Origin: Sphaerisporangium krabiense
Lineage (GTDB): Bacteria > Actinomycetota > Actinomycetes > Streptosporangiales > Streptosporangiaceae
Reading direction: 5' to 3'
NCBI RefSeq assembly: GCF_014200435.1
Contig: NZ_JACHBR010000001.1
Span: 4,964,001 to 5,028,000 of the forward strand
DNA length: 64,000 nucleotides
The first letter of the stretch is position 1. Every line of letters begins with the position of its first letter. The notes under the pieces are model-generated. The model was not told the origin of the DNA. It did not search any database and saw only the letters and a list, made by a program, of their open reading frames with translations. The position numbers and the translations under genes are program-made. This document shows, in pieces, positions 16,680 to 26,192 of this stretch.

Positions 16680-18296
16680 ATGGGGTCGACGATCGTGATC
16701 ATGCTGGCGGTAGCCGTTGTCCTGCTGGCGGTCGTCGCGATTGTCGCTCTCGCCGTGGTGATACGGCGCACCAACGGCGGCTCTCTCCGGCGCGGCCCTT
16801 CCCCCGAGGAACTGGCGGACATCAACGCCGAGCTGGAGCAGGCCCGCCGCGAGGGCATGGAGATCCGCGTCAAGGCCGAGAGCGACGCCGGCGAGATGGT
16901 ACGCAAGGCCGAGGCCGCCGCCGAGGACGCCCTGCGCATGCGCAAGGAGGTCGAGGACGAGGCCCGCACCCTCAAGGGGGAGCTCAAGGAGCTGAGGTCC
17001 GACCTGGAGCGCAGGGAGCACCGCCTCGCCGAGCGCGAGGAACGCCTCGACGAGGAGGCCCGCAGGCAGGCCGAGCGGGGCAGGAGCCTCACCGAGGCCG
17101 AGACCGAGCTGACCGGCAGGCAGGCCGAGCTGGACCGCTTCGAGGACCAGCGTCGTGAGGCCCTGGAACGGGTCGCGGGCCTGACCTCGGACCAGGCCAA
17201 GGCCGAGCTGGTCATGACGATCGAGAACCAGGCCAAGCGCGAGGCCGCGCTGATCGTCAGGGAGATCGAGAGCGATGCCCGCCGCGAGGGCGAGAAGCGC
17301 GCCACCAAGATCGTGACGCTGGCCGTGCAGCGCGTGGCGACCGAGCAGACCGCCGAGTCGGTGGTGAGCGTGCTCCACCTGCCCGGCGACGAGATGAAGG
17401 GCCGCATCATCGGCCGCGAGGGCCGTAACATCCGGGCGTTCGAGTCCACCACGGGCGTCAACCTGATCATCGACGACACCCCGGAAGCGGTGCTCCTGTC
17501 GTGTTTCGACCCGGTACGCCGGGAGACGGCGCGGCTGACCCTGGAGAAGCTGGTCCTGGACGGCCGCATCCACCCGCAGCGCATCGAGGAGGCCTACGAG
17601 CGCAGCAAGGAGGAGGTCAAGGGCCTGTGCGTGCGGGCCGGTGAGGACGCCCTGGTAGAGCTGGGCATCACCGACATGCACCCCGAGCTGATCATGCTGC
17701 TCGGCCAGCTCCGCTACCGCACCTCCTACGGGCAGAACGTGCTCAAACACCTCGTCGAGTCGGCGCACATCGCGGGCATCATGGCCTCAGAGCTGCGCCT
17801 CGACCCGATGATGCTCAAGCGCTGCACGGTCCTGCACGACATCGGCAAGGCGCTCACCCACGAGGTCGAGGGCAGCCACGCCCTGATCGGCGCCGAGATC
17901 GCCCGGCGGTACGGCGAGGACGAGGACGTCGTCCACGCCATCGAGGCCCACCACAACGAGGTCGAGGTCCGCACGGTCGAGGCGGTCCTCACCCAGGCGG
18001 CCGACGCGATCAGCGGCAGCCGCCCCGGCGCCCGCCGTGAGTCCCTGGAGGCCTACGTCAAGCGCCTGGAGCGGCTGGAAGAGATCGCGCAGTCCTACGA
18101 CGGCGTGGAGAAGGTCTTCGCCATGCAGGCGGGCCGCGAGATCAGGGTGATGGTGAAGCCGGAGGCGATCGACGACATCCAGGCGCAGGTGATCGCCAGG
18201 GACGTCGCCAAGCAGGTCGAGGAGGAACTGACCTACCCGGGGCAGATCCGCATCACCGTCGTGCGGGAGTCCCGCGCCACCGAGTTCGCCCGCTGA
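16680..18296 (+). CDS. rny: Ribonuclease Y
   Basis: 538 aa membrane-anchored endoribonuclease that starts mRNA decay. Order: a transmembrane helix (about residues 4-28), a long charged coiled coil (about 45-200), a KH RNA-binding domain (IIGREGRNIRAFESTTGVN), and an HD domain whose metal ligands His-Asp occur in LHDIGKALTHE near residue 386. Length and order are typical. GAGGAGGG (16663-16670) precedes the ATG. It converges with the S9 peptidase gene across a hairpin. The recA-recX-rny neighbourhood is vertical core genome. Confidence 0.95.
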   Translation: MGSTIVIMLAVAVVLLAVVAIVALAVVIRRTNGGSLRRGPSPEELADINAELEQARREGMEIRVKAESDAGEMVRKAEAAAEDALRMRKEVEDEARTLKGELKELRSDLERREHRLAEREERLDEEARRQAERGRSLTEAETELTGRQAELDRFEDQRREALERVAGLTSDQAKAELVMTIENQAKREAALIVREIESDARREGEKRATKIVTLAVQRVATEQTAESVVSVLHLPGDEMKGRIIGREGRNIRAFESTTGVNLIIDDTPEAVLLSCFDPVRRETARLTLEKLVLDGRIHPQRIEEAYERSKEEVKGLCVRAGEDALVELGITDMHPELIMLLGQLRYRTSYGQNVLKHLVESAHIAGIMASELRLDPMMLKRCTVLHDIGKALTHEVEGSHALIGAEIARRYGEDEDVVHAIEAHHNEVEVRTVEAVLTQAADAISGSRPGARRESLEAYVKRLERLEEIAQSYDGVEKVFAMQAGREIRVMVKPEAIDDIQAQVIARDVAKQVEEELTYPGQIRITVVRESRATEFAR

Positions 18297-18308
18297 CCTT
18301 CGACCGGC

Positions 18309-18330
18309 GCGGGTTCGCCAGGGAACCCGC
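18309..18330. terminator. Hairpin between convergent rny and S9 peptidase genes
   Basis: GCGGGTTC (18309-18316) and GAACCCGC (18323-18330) form an 8-bp stem with a 6-base loop in the 63-base gap between the two stops. There is no clear T-tract, so efficiency is uncertain. Confidence 0.5.
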
Positions 18331-18359
18331 CGAACCGGCCCGGCCTCCACGGTCCCGGC

Positions 18360-20234
18360 TCACCCGAAGATCTGCCGGTAGAAGGACAGCTCGGCGGCCA
18401 GGGCCGCGCCCTTGGTCTCGGCGCGGCGGAAGACGTGCGTCTCGCCCTCGAAGGACAGGTACGTGCAGGGGACGCCCCGCTCCGTGAGCGCGGCCACGAA
18501 CGCCTCGGCCTGCGCGGGCGGCACCAGCGGGTCGTCCTGCCCCTGCATCAGCAGCACCGGGCAGTCGATCTCACCGGCCCGCGACAGCGGCTCCCGCGTG
18601 GCGTACAGGCCCGGGGAGTCGGGGCCGACCAGCCACTCGACGTACCGGGACTCGAAGTCGTGGGTGGCGGCGGCGAGCGGGGCGAGCGCGGTGACGCCCG
18701 CGATCGAGACGCAGCCCCGGAACAGGCCGGAGGCGCAGCACGCCGCCAGGCTGGTCCAGCCGCCCGCCCCGGCGCCGCGGACCGCGACGCGCGCCGGGTC
18801 GGCGAGGCCCTCCGTCACCAGCCACTCGGCGGCGGCGATCACGTCCTCGACGTCCACCACGCCCCACCGCCCGCGCAGCCGCTCGCGGTAGGCGCGCCCG
18901 TACCCGGTCGAGCCGCCGTAGTTGACGTCGAGGACGCCGATGCCGCGGCTGGTGAGGAACGCCTTGTGCAGGTCGGGCGCGGTCACGCTGTGCGTGGTGG
19001 GGCCGTCGTGCGCGAACACGACGTACGGGCCGGCGACCTCCCCGGCCGGCGGGTAGAGGAAGGCGTGGACGCGCCGCCCGGCGCGGCCGGGAATCTCCAC
19101 GGGACGGGGCGCGGGCAGGTGGGCGGGGTCCGGAGGCACCGGGATGTCGCCGCGCACACAGTGCGAGGCGCCCGTGGCGGTGTCGAGCCGCACCACCGAC
19201 CGGGGGACGGCCGGGGCGTAGGCGACGCCGCAGACCACCGAGCCGTCGGCGGACAGGCAGGGCAGCCACCCGGCGTACGGCAGGCCGGGCTCTTCCAGCG
19301 CGCCCGTACGCGGGTCCAGGACGGCGAGCCGCAGGTCGCCCCGGCCGTGCAGCACCGCGAGCCGGCCGTCGGCGAGCACGGCGTACGGCGCGCCGCCGAG
19401 CTCGTAGGGCGCCCAGCCGAACTCCTCCTCGGCGGGGCACAGGAGCCGCGACACGCCGCCGTCGAGCGAGACCCGCTCCAGGTTCCACCACCCCGACCGG
19501 TCGGAGAGCAGGTACAGCCCGCCCGGCCCGTCCCACCGGGGCGACAGCACCGACTCCTCGGGTCCGCCGGCGACCCGCCAGGACGCGCCATCAGACGTCC
19601 GGGTGACGCGCAGCTCGGTGCCGACCCACGGCATGCGCGGATGGTCCCAGCGGACGTACGCCAGGTGCGCGCCGTCGGGCGAGACCACGGGGGAGGCGTA
19701 GAAGTCGCCGCCCGCCACCCGCCGCCGGACGGCGCCGCCGTCCAGCGGGATCGACACGATCGACCGGGTGACCTCGCCGTCCCCGGTGTGGTGTTCCATG
19801 ACGCACCACACCTCGCCGTCGTGCACGGTGAGGTCGGCGTAGCGCAGGCCGCACGGCACGCCGGGCTCGGGCGTGATGGGACGCGGCGTCGCCGTCCCGG
19901 CGGGCAGGACGTACAGCCGCTGGTCGGCGTGGTGGGCGAACACCACGTCGCCCCCGGGTACGATCACGTGGGACCGGCCCCCGTACTCGTGCACGCGGGT
20001 GCGGGCGTCCCACGGCGCGGGCAGCAGCTCGCGCAGCGCGCCGCACGGGGCGCGGTGGACGATGGTGCGCCTGCCGCCCTCGGTGGGGCGGTCCTCCTCC
20101 CACCAGAGGTCGTCGCCGAGGACGGTCGGGTAACCGGGACGTACGCCGGACCTGACGACGTCGGAGGTGGAGATCGGCGAAGGCCGGCCACCGAACGGGG
20201 GAGTGGGGCGCCCGGACGTGCGCTCGGGGGGCAT
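18360..20234 (-). CDS. S9 (prolyl oligopeptidase) family protein lacking the catalytic serine
   Basis: 624 aa. An N-terminal beta-propeller (about residues 30-370; WDxxxRVHEYGG, SPDGAHLAYVRWDHP, SPRWDGPGGLYLLSDRSG) is followed by an alpha/beta hydrolase domain (GGSTGYGRAYRERLRGRWGV). S9 enzymes have a GxSxGG nucleophile elbow; here it reads GAGAGG (residues 487-492), with Gly489 (codon GGG) where serine belongs. The Asp (QGQDDPLVPP) and His (EGETHVFR) are kept. It may be a pseudoenzyme or peptide-binding protein. The ATG at 20234 is used; sequence further upstream in frame belongs to the neighbouring lipoprotein in another frame. It follows the glu genes on the same strand. Confidence 0.88.
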   Translation of the reverse strand: MPPERTSGRPTPPFGGRPSPISTSDVVRSGVRPGYPTVLGDDLWWEEDRPTEGGRRTIVHRAPCGALRELLPAPWDARTRVHEYGGRSHVIVPGGDVVFAHHADQRLYVLPAGTATPRPITPEPGVPCGLRYADLTVHDGEVWCVMEHHTGDGEVTRSIVSIPLDGGAVRRRVAGGDFYASPVVSPDGAHLAYVRWDHPRMPWVGTELRVTRTSDGASWRVAGGPEESVLSPRWDGPGGLYLLSDRSGWWNLERVSLDGGVSRLLCPAEEEFGWAPYELGGAPYAVLADGRLAVLHGRGDLRLAVLDPRTGALEEPGLPYAGWLPCLSADGSVVCGVAYAPAVPRSVVRLDTATGASHCVRGDIPVPPDPAHLPAPRPVEIPGRAGRRVHAFLYPPAGEVAGPYVVFAHDGPTTHSVTAPDLHKAFLTSRGIGVLDVNYGGSTGYGRAYRERLRGRWGVVDVEDVIAAAEWLVTEGLADPARVAVRGAGAGGWTSLAACCASGLFRGCVSIAGVTALAPLAAATHDFESRYVEWLVGPDSPGLYATREPLSRAGEIDCPVLLMQGQDDPLVPPAQAEAFVAALTERGVPCTYLSFEGETHVFRRAETKGAALAAELSFYRQIFG

Positions 20235-20272
20235 AGCCGAATCCTGCCGGAAATCGCGACGCGGTGTGGTCG

Positions 20273-21085
20273 CTACGGAGCCGCTCGTGGCCCCGCGTGG
20301 GGCCGCAAAGCGGGCGGGGACGGATATTTCCCGGCCAGGGGCCCCAGGTGGCGGATCACCGCGCGCCGCCAGGAGCCGTCGTCGAACATGGCGCGCAGGG
20401 CGTCCTCCACGCGGCGGCGAAGATCGTCCCCGGTGACCGCGATGCCCTGGCCCTCCCGCGTGAAGGGGCGGCTGAGCGTCCGGAAGGCCCCCGGCGAGGC
20501 GGCGGCCAGCCCGGCGAGGACGGCGGCGTCGCCGGTGACCGCGCCCACCTGGCGTGAGACGAGCATGCGGGCGCAGTCCTCCACCGTCGAGGTGATCAGG
20601 AACGCGCGCCGCCAGGCCGCGCCGAAGCGGTCCACCAGCGGGCCGGGCGCGGCCGTGCACACTCTCTTCCGCGTGAGGTCGCGCAGGCCCCGCACCGACA
20701 GGTCGCCCGCCGGGGCGAGGATGTCCTGCCCGGAGACCAGGTACGGCCCGGCGACCGGGTCCGCGCCGTCCCGCGGCACCGGGACGCCCATGGTCAGGTC
20801 GGCGGGCGGCGAGGCCGGGGCGGGCACGTAGCTGACCTGGTCGTCGCGGTAGCCGAGCCGCCGCGCGACGTAGCCCGCGACCTCGATCTCGAACCCTTCG
20901 TACCCTCCCGAGGGCGACCGTTCGGCCAGCCCGGGACGTCCCTCGCGCACGCCGACCACCAGCGCGCCGTGGCCGCCGCCGCACGCCGTCAGCACGGCCG
21001 CGGCCGTCGGCAGCGCCATCACCAGCGCCGCCACCCCGGCACGCGGCCCGCGGCGCGCGGGCGACGGCCTGGCGGGGAGCGTCAT
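20273..21085 (-). CDS. Second amino-acid-type (family 3) substrate-binding lipoprotein
   Basis: 270 aa from the ATG at 21085. A signal peptide with lipobox (VLTACGGG) is followed by a family 3 periplasmic-binding fold (LVVGVREGRPGL, GYEGFEIEVAGYVARRLGY, RKRVCTAAPGPLVDRFGAAW, EDALRAMFDDGSWRRAVIRH). It is clearly diverged from GluB: the DVDLA-type motif and several ligand residues are altered. It lies 53 bases after gluD on the same strand and 38 bases before the S9-like gene, so it may share the glu transcript. The ligand is unknown. Confidence 0.78.
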   Translation of the reverse strand: MTLPARPSPARRGPRAGVAALVMALPTAAAVLTACGGGHGALVVGVREGRPGLAERSPSGGYEGFEIEVAGYVARRLGYRDDQVSYVPAPASPPADLTMGVPVPRDGADPVAGPYLVSGQDILAPAGDLSVRGLRDLTRKRVCTAAPGPLVDRFGAAWRRAFLITSTVEDCARMLVSRQVGAVTGDAAVLAGLAAASPGAFRTLSRPFTREGQGIAVTGDDLRRRVEDALRAMFDDGSWRRAVIRHLGPLAGKYPSPPALRPHAGPRAAP

Positions 21086-21138
21086 GTGCGGTATTGAAGC
21101 CGCCCCGCCGCGCTCTCGCCCGCGAACGGGCCGAAACT

Positions 21139-22020
21139 TTACTCGCCGGTCCGCACGCCCACGCCCACGGCGGCCGGGGCTCCGACCACGGTCGCCGAGG
21201 AGCGGCGGCCGCGCCTGCCGCGCCGTTCCAGCCGGGTGGCGACGTAGCTCAGGGCCAGGTTGATCGCGATGTAGACGAGCGAGATGACGATCGCGCTCGG
21301 GATGAGGTTGCCGAAGTTGGACGGGATCTGCTTGAGCCCGTAGTTCAGCAGCTCCTCGTAGGCGATGACCCAGCCGAGCGCCGTGTCCTTCAGCAGGACG
21401 ACCATCTGGCTGACGATCGCGGGCATCATCGCCGTCGTGGCCTGCGGCAGCAGGATCAGCCGCATGACGCCGCTCTTGCGCAGCCCGAGGGAGTACCCCG
21501 CCTCGGACTGGCCGCGCGGCACCGACAGGACGCCCGCGCGGAACACCTCGGCCAGCACCGAGCCGTTGTAGAGCGTCAGGCCGATGACCACGGCGGCGAA
21601 GGCCGGCACGCTGACGGTGTAACCGCTGATCGTCGCGGGGCCCGCCTGCGCGAAGAAGATCAGCAGGAGCAGCGGGATCGCGCGGAAGAACTCCACGACC
21701 GCGCCCGCGGGCACCCGGATCCAGGCGTGGTCGGAGAGCCGGCCGAGGCCGAAGACGACGCCGAAGACCAGTGCCAGCACGGCCGAGAGCACGGCCGCCT
21801 GGAGGGTGGCCACGATGCCGGGGATGATCTGCCCCGTCCACACCTGGCCCTGCAGGAACGGCTCCCACAGCTTGCCCGCGAACTGGCCCTTGTCGGACAG
21901 CCCCTTGATCACGACGTACGCGATGGCGAGCAGCACGACGACCGAGAGCAGGGTCAGGATGTTGTTGCGCAGACGCGCCCGGGGTCCCGGCGCGTCGAAC
22001 AGGACGCTGGCGGTGCTCAC
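21139..22020 (-). CDS. gluD: Glutamate ABC transporter permease GluD
   Basis: 293 aa inner-membrane permease of the polar amino-acid type (HisM/GluD). It has an N-terminal membrane segment (NNILTLLSVVVLLAIAYVVI) and the EAA signature loop (EVFRAGVLSVPRGQSEAGYSLG). The C-terminus is a charged tail rich in Arg. It follows gluC by 34 bases and forms the heterodimeric channel with it, energised by GluA. Confidence 0.92.
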   Translation of the reverse strand: MSTASVLFDAPGPRARLRNNILTLLSVVVLLAIAYVVIKGLSDKGQFAGKLWEPFLQGQVWTGQIIPGIVATLQAAVLSAVLALVFGVVFGLGRLSDHAWIRVPAGAVVEFFRAIPLLLLIFFAQAGPATISGYTVSVPAFAAVVIGLTLYNGSVLAEVFRAGVLSVPRGQSEAGYSLGLRKSGVMRLILLPQATTAMMPAIVSQMVVLLKDTALGWVIAYEELLNYGLKQIPSNFGNLIPSAIVISLVYIAINLALSYVATRLERRGRRGRRSSATVVGAPAAVGVGVRTGE

Positions 22021-22054
22021 GCCTCCCCCTTCTCTCCCGGCTGGTCCGCGGCCG

Positions 22055-22738
22055 TCATCGGCTCACCGCCAGGCGCTTGGCGAGCCAGCCGAAGAGGAAC
22101 CCGGTCGGCAGTGTCAGGACCATGTACCCGGCCGCGAACCCGAGGAAGATGGGCAGCGTGCCGCCGTAGTCGTCGAACATCTGCTTCATCACCGAGGACG
22201 CCTCGATGTACCCGGCCACGATGACGATGGTCGTGTTCTTGGTCAGGGCGATCAGGATGCTGCCCAGCGGGGCGATGACCGAGCGGAACGCCTGGGGGAG
22301 CACCACGAGCCGCAGCGACTGCGTGAAGGTGAGCCCGATCGCCCGCGCGGCCTCGGCCTGGCCGGTCGGCACGGTGTTGATGCCGGCCCGCAGCGCCTCG
22401 CAGACGAAGGCCGCGGTGTAGGCCGACAGGCCGAGGACCGCCCACCAGTAGTAGTTGGTCGGCGAGTCCGTCGAGAGCGTGTACTGCAGGGTGTCGCTCA
22501 GCCCGAGCGCGCACAGCAGCAGCACGAGCGTGAGCGGGGTGTTGCGCAGGATGTTGACGTAGATCGTGCCGGCGGCCCGCAGGACGGGGGTGGGGGCCAC
22601 CCGCATCGCGACGAGGATCGTGCCGAGGATCAGCGCCAGCAGGCCGCTCATGAGCGTCAGGCGGATCGTCGACCAGAACCCGGTGAGGATCGTGCCGAAC
22701 TCCTGCGCGAGTGGACTGAAGTCGAGAAGTGATTCCAT
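22055..22738 (-). CDS. gluC: Glutamate ABC transporter permease GluC
   Basis: 227 aa, polar amino-acid ABC permease with several transmembrane helices and the EAA loop (CEALRAGINTVPTGQAEAARAIG). It lies 60 bases after gluB and 34 before gluD in the gluABCD order typical of actinobacteria. Confidence 0.93.
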   Translation of the reverse strand: MESLLDFSPLAQEFGTILTGFWSTIRLTLMSGLLALILGTILVAMRVAPTPVLRAAGTIYVNILRNTPLTLVLLLCALGLSDTLQYTLSTDSPTNYYWWAVLGLSAYTAAFVCEALRAGINTVPTGQAEAARAIGLTFTQSLRLVVLPQAFRSVIAPLGSILIALTKNTTIVIVAGYIEASSVMKQMFDDYGGTLPIFLGFAAGYMVLTLPTGFLFGWLAKRLAVSR

Positions 22739-22798
22739 CGTGCTCCACCGGAGACGGGAAGCGCCGGTGAGGTGGCCTCACCGGCGCGGGGAACAAGG

Positions 22799-23656
22799 TC
22801 AGGCACACCCCTCCGCGGGAGGCGCGCCGGTCGCGGTGAACTGCAGACCGGTTCCGCTGAAGTGCTTGTCGAAGAGCTGCTTGATGGTCCCGTCCTGGTA
22901 CATCTTCGTGATCGCCTTGTTGACGGCCTCGCAGGTCTCCTTGTCGCCCTTCTTCAGGCCGACGCCGTACTTCTCGTCGGTGAAGGGGGCGCCGGTGACC
23001 TTGAGCGAGGAGCCTTCACGCTTGGCGTACCCGGCGAGGATCATGTCGTCGGTCGTCACCGCGTCGATGGCGTTGCCCTTGAGCTTGGTCACGCATTCCT
23101 CGTAGGCGCTGGCCGGGACGAGCTGGACGTCGACCTTCTTGCTCTCCTTGTTGGTGCCCTCGGCGATGTTCTTCCACGAGTTGGAGCCGGTGACCTGGCA
23201 GATGCGCTTGCCCTTGAGGCTGTCCAGGGAGGTGATCGAGGTGTCGTCCGAGCGGACCAGCGTGTCCTGGTGGGCGATGTAGAAGGGGCCGGCGAAGGTG
23301 ACCTTCGGCTTGCGGGCCTCGGTGATGGAGTAGGTGGCGACGATCATGTCGACCTGGCCCTGCTGGAGGAACGTCTCGCGGTTGGCCGAGCGCGCCTCCT
23401 TCCAGGTGATGCCGGTCTCGGGCACGCCGAGCTCCTTGGCCAGGTACTTGGCGACGTCGACGTCGAAGCCCTCGACGGTGCCGTCGGGCTTCTTCAGGCC
23501 CATGCCGGGCTGGTCGTACTTGACGCCGATGGTGAGCTTCTTGTCGTTCTTGGCCTTCTCGAGGGCCGACGTGGGGCCGCTGTTGCCGCAGGCGGCGAGG
23601 CTCGCGGCCAGGGCCGCGGCAGACAGGAGGACGGCTCCGATCTGTCGTGAACGCAT
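22799..23656 (-). CDS. gluB: Glutamate-binding lipoprotein GluB
   Basis: 285 aa from the ATG at 23656 ([20 protein letters not shown]), giving a standard signal peptide and lipobox (LAACGNS); the longer ORF would add an atypical N-terminus. Family 3 solute-binding protein ([50 protein letters not shown]). It captures extracellular glutamate for GluCD. It follows gluA by 117 bases and the small size of the other gaps indicates one operon. Confidence 0.94.
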   Translation of the reverse strand: MRSRQIGAVLLSAAALAASLAACGNSGPTSALEKAKNDKKLTIGVKYDQPGMGLKKPDGTVEGFDVDVAKYLAKELGVPETGITWKEARSANRETFLQQGQVDMIVATYSITEARKPKVTFAGPFYIAHQDTLVRSDDTSITSLDSLKGKRICQVTGSNSWKNIAEGTNKESKKVDVQLVPASAYEECVTKLKGNAIDAVTTDDMILAGYAKREGSSLKVTGAPFTDEKYGVGLKKGDKETCEAVNKAITKMYQDGTIKQLFDKHFSGTGLQFTATGAPPAEGCA

Positions 23657-23773
23657 GTGCGTGTACCTCAGCTTTCTTGGTGTCCTGCTGGATGTGCGGG
23701 AGGTGTCCACCGCGACGCCGCGTACGCGCCGCGATGATGGGGTCTGTACGGCGGGGCCCGGCGAGGTACGCGA

Positions 23774-24538
23774 TCAGTGCGTGAGGATCTTGGAGAGGAA
23801 GTCCTTGGCCCGCTCGGTGCGGGCGTTGGTGAAGAACTCATCGGGAGTGTTCTCCTCCACGATCTGGCCCTCCGACATGAAGACGACGCGGTTGGCCGCC
23901 CGCCGGGCGAATCCCATCTCGTGGGTCACCACCACCATGGTCATGCCGTCCCTGGCCAGGCCGATCATGACGTCGAGGACCTCCTGGACCATCTCCGGGT
24001 CCAGCGCCGAGGTCGGCTCGTCGAACAGGATCATCTTCGGGTCCATGGCGAGGGCGCGGGCGATCGCCGTGCGCTGCTGCTGGCCGCCGGAGAGCTGGGC
24101 GGGGTACTTGCCGGCCTGGCTGGCGATGCCGACGCGTTCGAGCAGTTCCATGCCCCGTCTTTCTGCCTGCTCGCGCGCGACGCCCCGCACCTTGATCGGG
24201 CCCAGCGTGACGTTCTCCAGGATCGTCTTGTGGGCGAACAGGTTGAAGCTCTGGAAGACCATCCCGACGTCGGACCTCAGCCGGGCCAGCGCCTTCCCCT
24301 CCGCGGGAAGCGGGCGGCCGTCGAAGGTGATGGTCCCCGAGTCGATGGTCTCCAGCCGGTTGATGGCGCGGCACAGCGTCGACTTGCCGCCCCCCGACGG
24401 GCCGATCACGACGACGACCTCACCCCGGTTGACCGTCAGGTTGATGTCCTTGAGCACGTGCAGGGCACCGAAGCTTTTGTTGACGTCCTCGACTCTGACG
24501 AGAGGAGTCGCGTCCCCGTTCTCCGTCATGCTGGACAA
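23774..24538 (-). CDS. gluA: Glutamate ABC transporter ATP-binding protein GluA
   Basis: 254 aa ATPase of the polar amino-acid ABC family. Walker [11 protein letters not shown]-loop region [12 protein letters not shown], signature [15 protein letters not shown], Walker [13 protein letters not shown] and switch His in [14 protein letters not shown]. First gene of the glu operon, divergent from miaB with 145 bases between the starts, which must hold both promoters. Confidence 0.95.
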   Translation of the reverse strand: MSSMTENGDATPLVRVEDVNKSFGALHVLKDINLTVNRGEVVVVIGPSGGGKSTLCRAINRLETIDSGTITFDGRPLPAEGKALARLRSDVGMVFQSFNLFAHKTILENVTLGPIKVRGVAREQAERRGMELLERVGIASQAGKYPAQLSGGQQQRTAIARALAMDPKMILFDEPTSALDPEMVQEVLDVMIGLARDGMTMVVVTHEMGFARRAANRVVFMSEGQIVEENTPDEFFTNARTERAKDFLSKILTH

Positions 24539-24683
24539 CGTAAGTGGTCAATGCCGCCTGTCACTAACCACGCGGTACCGATCGCATCACGGCCTTGTCA
24601 CGGCGGGAAGATATCGGGAGGCACGCGTGGAAAGCGCGCGGCGTGCGACGGGCTTCCCGATGCGCCTACCCTTGTCTGTTGAG

Positions 24684-26159
24684 ATGAGTGTCACCGAGGA
24701 GCGCGCCCGCACCTACGAGGTCCGCACGTACGGGTGCCAGATGAACGTCCACGACTCCGAGCGCCTGTCCGGGCTGCTGGAGGCCGCTGGTTACGTCCGG
24801 GCGGACGACGGGGAGACGGCCGACGTCGTCGTCTTCAACACCTGCGCGGTCCGCGAGAACGCCGACAACCGCCTGTACGGCAACCTGGGGCACCTTCGCC
24901 CGGCCAAGGTGCGCAACCCCGGCATGCAGATCGCCGTCGGGGGCTGCCTGGCGCAGAAGGACCAGGGCGAGATCGTCCGCAAGGCCCCGTGGGTGGACGT
25001 GGTGTTCGGCACCCACAACATCGGGTCGCTGCCCGTGCTGCTGGAGCGCGCGCGCGTCGCCCGCGAGGCGCAGGTCGAGATCAAGGAGTCGCTGGAGGTC
25101 TTCCCCAGCACGCTGCCGACCCGGCGCGAGTCTCCGTACGCCGCCTGGGTGTCGATCTCCGTGGGGTGCAACAACACCTGCACGTTCTGCATCGTGCCCG
25201 CGCTGCGCGGCAAGGAGAAGGACCGCCGTCCCGGCGACGTCCTCGGCGAGATCCGCGCGCTGGTCGAGCTCGGCGTCCTGGAGGTCACCCTCCTCGGGCA
25301 GAACGTCAACACCTACGGCGTCGAGTTCGGCGACCGGCTGGCGTTCGGCAAGCTCCTGCGCGCCTGCGGCGACGTCGAGGGCCTGGAGCGCGTGCGGTTC
25401 ACCTCCCCGCACCCGGCGGCGTTCACCGACGACGTCATCGCCGCGATGGCCGAGACGCCGAACGTCATGCCCCAGCTGCACATGCCGCTGCAGTCCGGCT
25501 CGGACCGGATCCTGAAGTCCATGCGCCGCTCCTACCGCGCCGAGCGGTACCTGGGCATCATCGAGCGCGTCCGCGCCGCCATCCCCGACGCGGCGATCTC
25601 CACCGACATCATCGTCGGCTTCCCGGGCGAGACCGAGGAGGACTTCCAGGACACCCTGGAGGTCGTGCGCCGGTCGCGCTTCGCGAACGCCTTCACCTTC
25701 CAGTACTCCATCCGGCCCGGCACCCCCGCCGCCACCATGGACGGCCAGGTGCCCAAGGAGGTCGTGCAGGAGCGCTACGAGCGGCTCGTCGCCCTGCAGG
25801 AGGAGATCTCCTGGGAGGAGAACAGGGCGCAGGTCGGCCGCACGCTGGAGGTCCTGGTCGCCGAGGGCGAGGGACGCAAGGACGACGCCACCCGCCGCAT
25901 GTCGGGCCGCGCCGCCGACAACCGCCTGGTCCACTTCGTGCCGCCCGCGGACGCCGCGCCGCCGCGGCCGGGCGACATGGTGACCACCGAGGTCACCTAC
26001 GCCGCGCCGCACCACCTGGTGGCCGACGGCCCGGCGCTGGTGCGCCGCACCCGGGCGGGCGACGCCTGGGAGGCCCGCGAGGCCGCCGCGTGCGGCACCG
26101 GCGGAGGCGGCACGCCCGGCGCGGTGTCGCTGGGCATGCCCGTCGTGCGCCGCGCCTGA
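24684..26159 (+). CDS. miaB: tRNA-2-methylthio-N6-dimethylallyladenosine synthase MiaB
   Basis: 491 aa radical SAM methylthiotransferase modifying position 37 of tRNAs that read UNN codons, using the isopentenylated base made by MiaA. The N-terminal cluster cysteines are in [14 protein letters not shown] and GGCLAQ; the radical SAM motif is CNNTCTFC; a TRAM domain follows ([20 protein letters not shown]). The ATG at 24684 ([17 protein letters not shown]) fits homologues; an in-frame ATG at 24660 is possible. The frame stays open far upstream only because it is antisense to gluAB. Confidence 0.95.
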   Translation: MSVTEERARTYEVRTYGCQMNVHDSERLSGLLEAAGYVRADDGETADVVVFNTCAVRENADNRLYGNLGHLRPAKVRNPGMQIAVGGCLAQKDQGEIVRKAPWVDVVFGTHNIGSLPVLLERARVAREAQVEIKESLEVFPSTLPTRRESPYAAWVSISVGCNNTCTFCIVPALRGKEKDRRPGDVLGEIRALVELGVLEVTLLGQNVNTYGVEFGDRLAFGKLLRACGDVEGLERVRFTSPHPAAFTDDVIAAMAETPNVMPQLHMPLQSGSDRILKSMRRSYRAERYLGIIERVRAAIPDAAISTDIIVGFPGETEEDFQDTLEVVRRSRFANAFTFQYSIRPGTPAATMDGQVPKEVVQERYERLVALQEEISWEENRAQVGRTLEVLVAEGEGRKDDATRRMSGRAADNRLVHFVPPADAAPPRPGDMVTTEVTYAAPHHLVADGPALVRRTRAGDAWEAREAAACGTGGGGTPGAVSLGMPVVRRA

Positions 26160-26192
26160 GGCCGTTCGGCGTCCGCCCGCTCCTGGGGCCGC

